Shown one piece after another: positions 62,609 to 64,000 of a stretch of DNA of 64,000 bases (positions are counted from its first letter, which is position 1; the number at the start of each line of letters is the position of its first letter). Location of the stretch: positions 5,781,014 through 5,845,013 of the forward strand of contig OY811987.1 in assembly GCA_963681505.1 (NCBI GenBank), given 5' to 3'. The notes beneath the pieces are model-generated. The model had not been told where the DNA came from and did not search any database. It worked only from the letters and a program-made list of their open reading frames with translations. The position numbers and the translations under genes are program-made. The stretch is from Eunapius fragilis (taxonomy: Eukaryota > Porifera > Demospongiae > Spongillida > Spongillidae).

Positions 62609-63831
62609 ATGGCTAAAGTTGGAGAAGGGAGCGATGTTGCGGCCCGTAAAGGCTTGCTTACGTTAGATCAGCAAAACAGTAGCAGCGATATCTTCATCTC
62701 TATCAGCGGACTGATTGGTATGTACCTGCAAATTATTTATGCCTCGCCTGCTATTGAGACAATTTGTGTATCAGGAGCCGGGAAAACAACTCTCGCCACA
62801 AAACTCGCCGAAAGGATGGGGCTACCTTGCTTTTACGAGCCGGTGATAGACAACATGTACCTCGCCGACTTCTACAGAGATCCTAAGCGATACAGCTTTC
62901 CGCTTCAGGTAATGGCGGTGCTTGCAGGCAAGAAAACTACGTTTACCTGCCTCTTTCCCGCGACACCATGCAGGTGTACCTACTTAATAGGCGGTTCCAA
63001 CAGCACCAGCAGATTATCTGGCAGGGTCGCGGAGGTGTTCAGGACAGAACCATCTACGAGGATTCGGTGTTCGCAAAGGTCAGGACTGGGAAAATGGCGG
63101 GGGAGGGGGACGGGACGCTGCTACCAACGCTTGTAGCAGGCGTTTAAACATAGTGGATAACTACCTGTGCTTAAGTATTGTGTGGGAGGGTGGGTAGGTA
63201 GCAAGGTGACCAGCTCGTATTTCTTCCTCAAAAGGTTTTGATGGAGTCAGGTATGATGGAGGAGAGAGAGTACAATACGTACAGGTCCCTGTTCAGCAAC
63301 ATGTCCAATTTCATGTAAGACCAACTGGGCAACAACAAGCTGGGCTGTCATGAATATACTTTATAAGTGATAAGCATCTGACAAACATCTTGTCCATTTT
63401 AGGAAGAAGCCAAATTTGATAGTGCACCTAGATGTCTCCCCTCATGAGAGCAAGAGGAGGATAGATATCAGGAGCAGGGAGTGCGAGTCAACCATATCAC
63501 TGGATTACCTCACCCACCTACACAGAGCCTATGAGGAGTTTATCCAGGACATAGCCAGGATTATTCCCGTCATCCGAGTCAATTATGAGCACTTCAGAAC
63601 AGCAGAGGAGATGACAGATATGATAATGAGGTATGGAGTGTTGCTATGGGCTGCCGCATTGAATCTTGTGTATGTGAAAATTATCTCTAACGTCCTTTTT
63701 TCCCCCTTTATAGGGAGTATGCTGTGATGTCATCTGTACGATATGTGGATTTTGACAGTTCTGAAAATCAGCCATGCAAAAGAACAGCAGGTGCCGAGTT
63801 CCAGGAGCAAGCACCTATGCAGGCTGTTTAG
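62609..63831 (+). CDS. Deoxynucleoside kinase family protein
   Basis: Phosphorylates deoxynucleosides in the salvage pathway. Six exons in phase: 62609-62717, 62775-62908, 62974-63078, 63235-63314, 63403-63630, 63714-63831 (about 257 residues). The P-loop GLIGAGKTT is split by the first intron. FYEPVIDNMYLADFY, then YLLNRRFQQH, then VQDRTIYEDSVFA (DRS/DR-type motif) and YRSLFSNM fit the dNK fold. HLDVSPHESKRRIDIRSRECE supplies the lid-region arginines. It resembles deoxyadenosine/deoxyguanosine kinase-like members more than TK2, but substrate preference cannot be read from the sequence. I start at the ATG at 62609. The window ends 170 bp after the stop with nothing further seen. Confidence 0.87.
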
Positions 63832-64000
63832 GAGGACGTTCATTTTACATCCGTGTTGTGTGTACAAATGCGTGTTGTGTGTACCCGGGCATTGAGCAGT
63901 ACTTGTCAATGTAAATGTACTTCATGGCCCTTTCGAGTGGTAATGGCTGAGCAATTAACCACATGGTACTATATGATACGTCAAACAGCAGTACAAAGTA

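Overview
The window is nuclear DNA from an animal, probably a sponge or another early-branching lineage (inference). It encodes animal-type genes (an ADGRV1/VLGR1 adhesion GPCR, gephyrin, a FEZ/UNC-76 protein, SNAP-25-type SNAREs, LRRC58, AP5M1), all split by GT-AG introns. Spacing is tight: most plain introns are 50-120 bp and neighbouring start codons can be about 70-110 bp apart. Nearly every long intron is long because it is filled with a tandem repeat. There is no sign of bacterial organisation.

Layout: 1-21.9 kb is the 3' part of an ADGRV1-like gene (+). I could follow 48 exons in a consistent reading phase: Calx-beta repeats, a degenerate GPS, seven membrane segments, and a tail ending in a PDZ-binding motif very like that of human ADGRV1. 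22-26.3 kb holds a tandem pair of GDE1-like glycerophosphodiesterase genes (-), one broken and one intact. 26.9-29.4 kb has an intronless condensation-fold acyltransferase and a tiny mitochondrial ATP5MJ-like gene. 29.5-34.4 kb is gephyrin (+, 21 exons). 34.5-41.5 kb is a dense cluster: CDC20 (-), C14orf119-like (+), GON7-like (+), PSMA6 (-), FEZ (+) and a type I membrane protein (-). 41.5-48.9 kb has LRRC58 (-) and AP5M1 (-). 49-50.7 kb has COA8 (+) and a SNAP-25-like gene (-). 51-54 kb has a false-looking assembly gap, a MITE and two near-identical 2OG-Fe(II) oxygenase genes. 54-57.9 kb is gene-poor, with fragments of a Harbinger transposase and of COA8. 56.6-59.6 kb is a second SNAP-25-like gene with two candidate last exons. 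59.7-63.8 kb has SDE2 (+), a lysine-rich nuclear-type protein (-) and a deoxynucleoside kinase (+).

The genes are unrelated housekeeping, trafficking and signalling genes, not one pathway. Two clusters share a theme: SNAP-25 paralogues, AP5M1 and FEZ in vesicle traffic, and CDC20 with PSMA6 in ubiquitin/proteasome degradation.

The most unusual signal is in the intronic minisatellites. In two different genes the array unit is a copy of the adjacent splice junction itself: the 5' splice site at 19137-20250 in ADGRV1, and the 3' splice site at 46071-46630 in AP5M1. Two further arrays carry consensus-like decoy splice sites in the sense orientation. A second point of interest is the duplicated terminal SNARE-motif exon in the SNAP-25-like gene. 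Gene names rest on my memory of the families; no database search was run.
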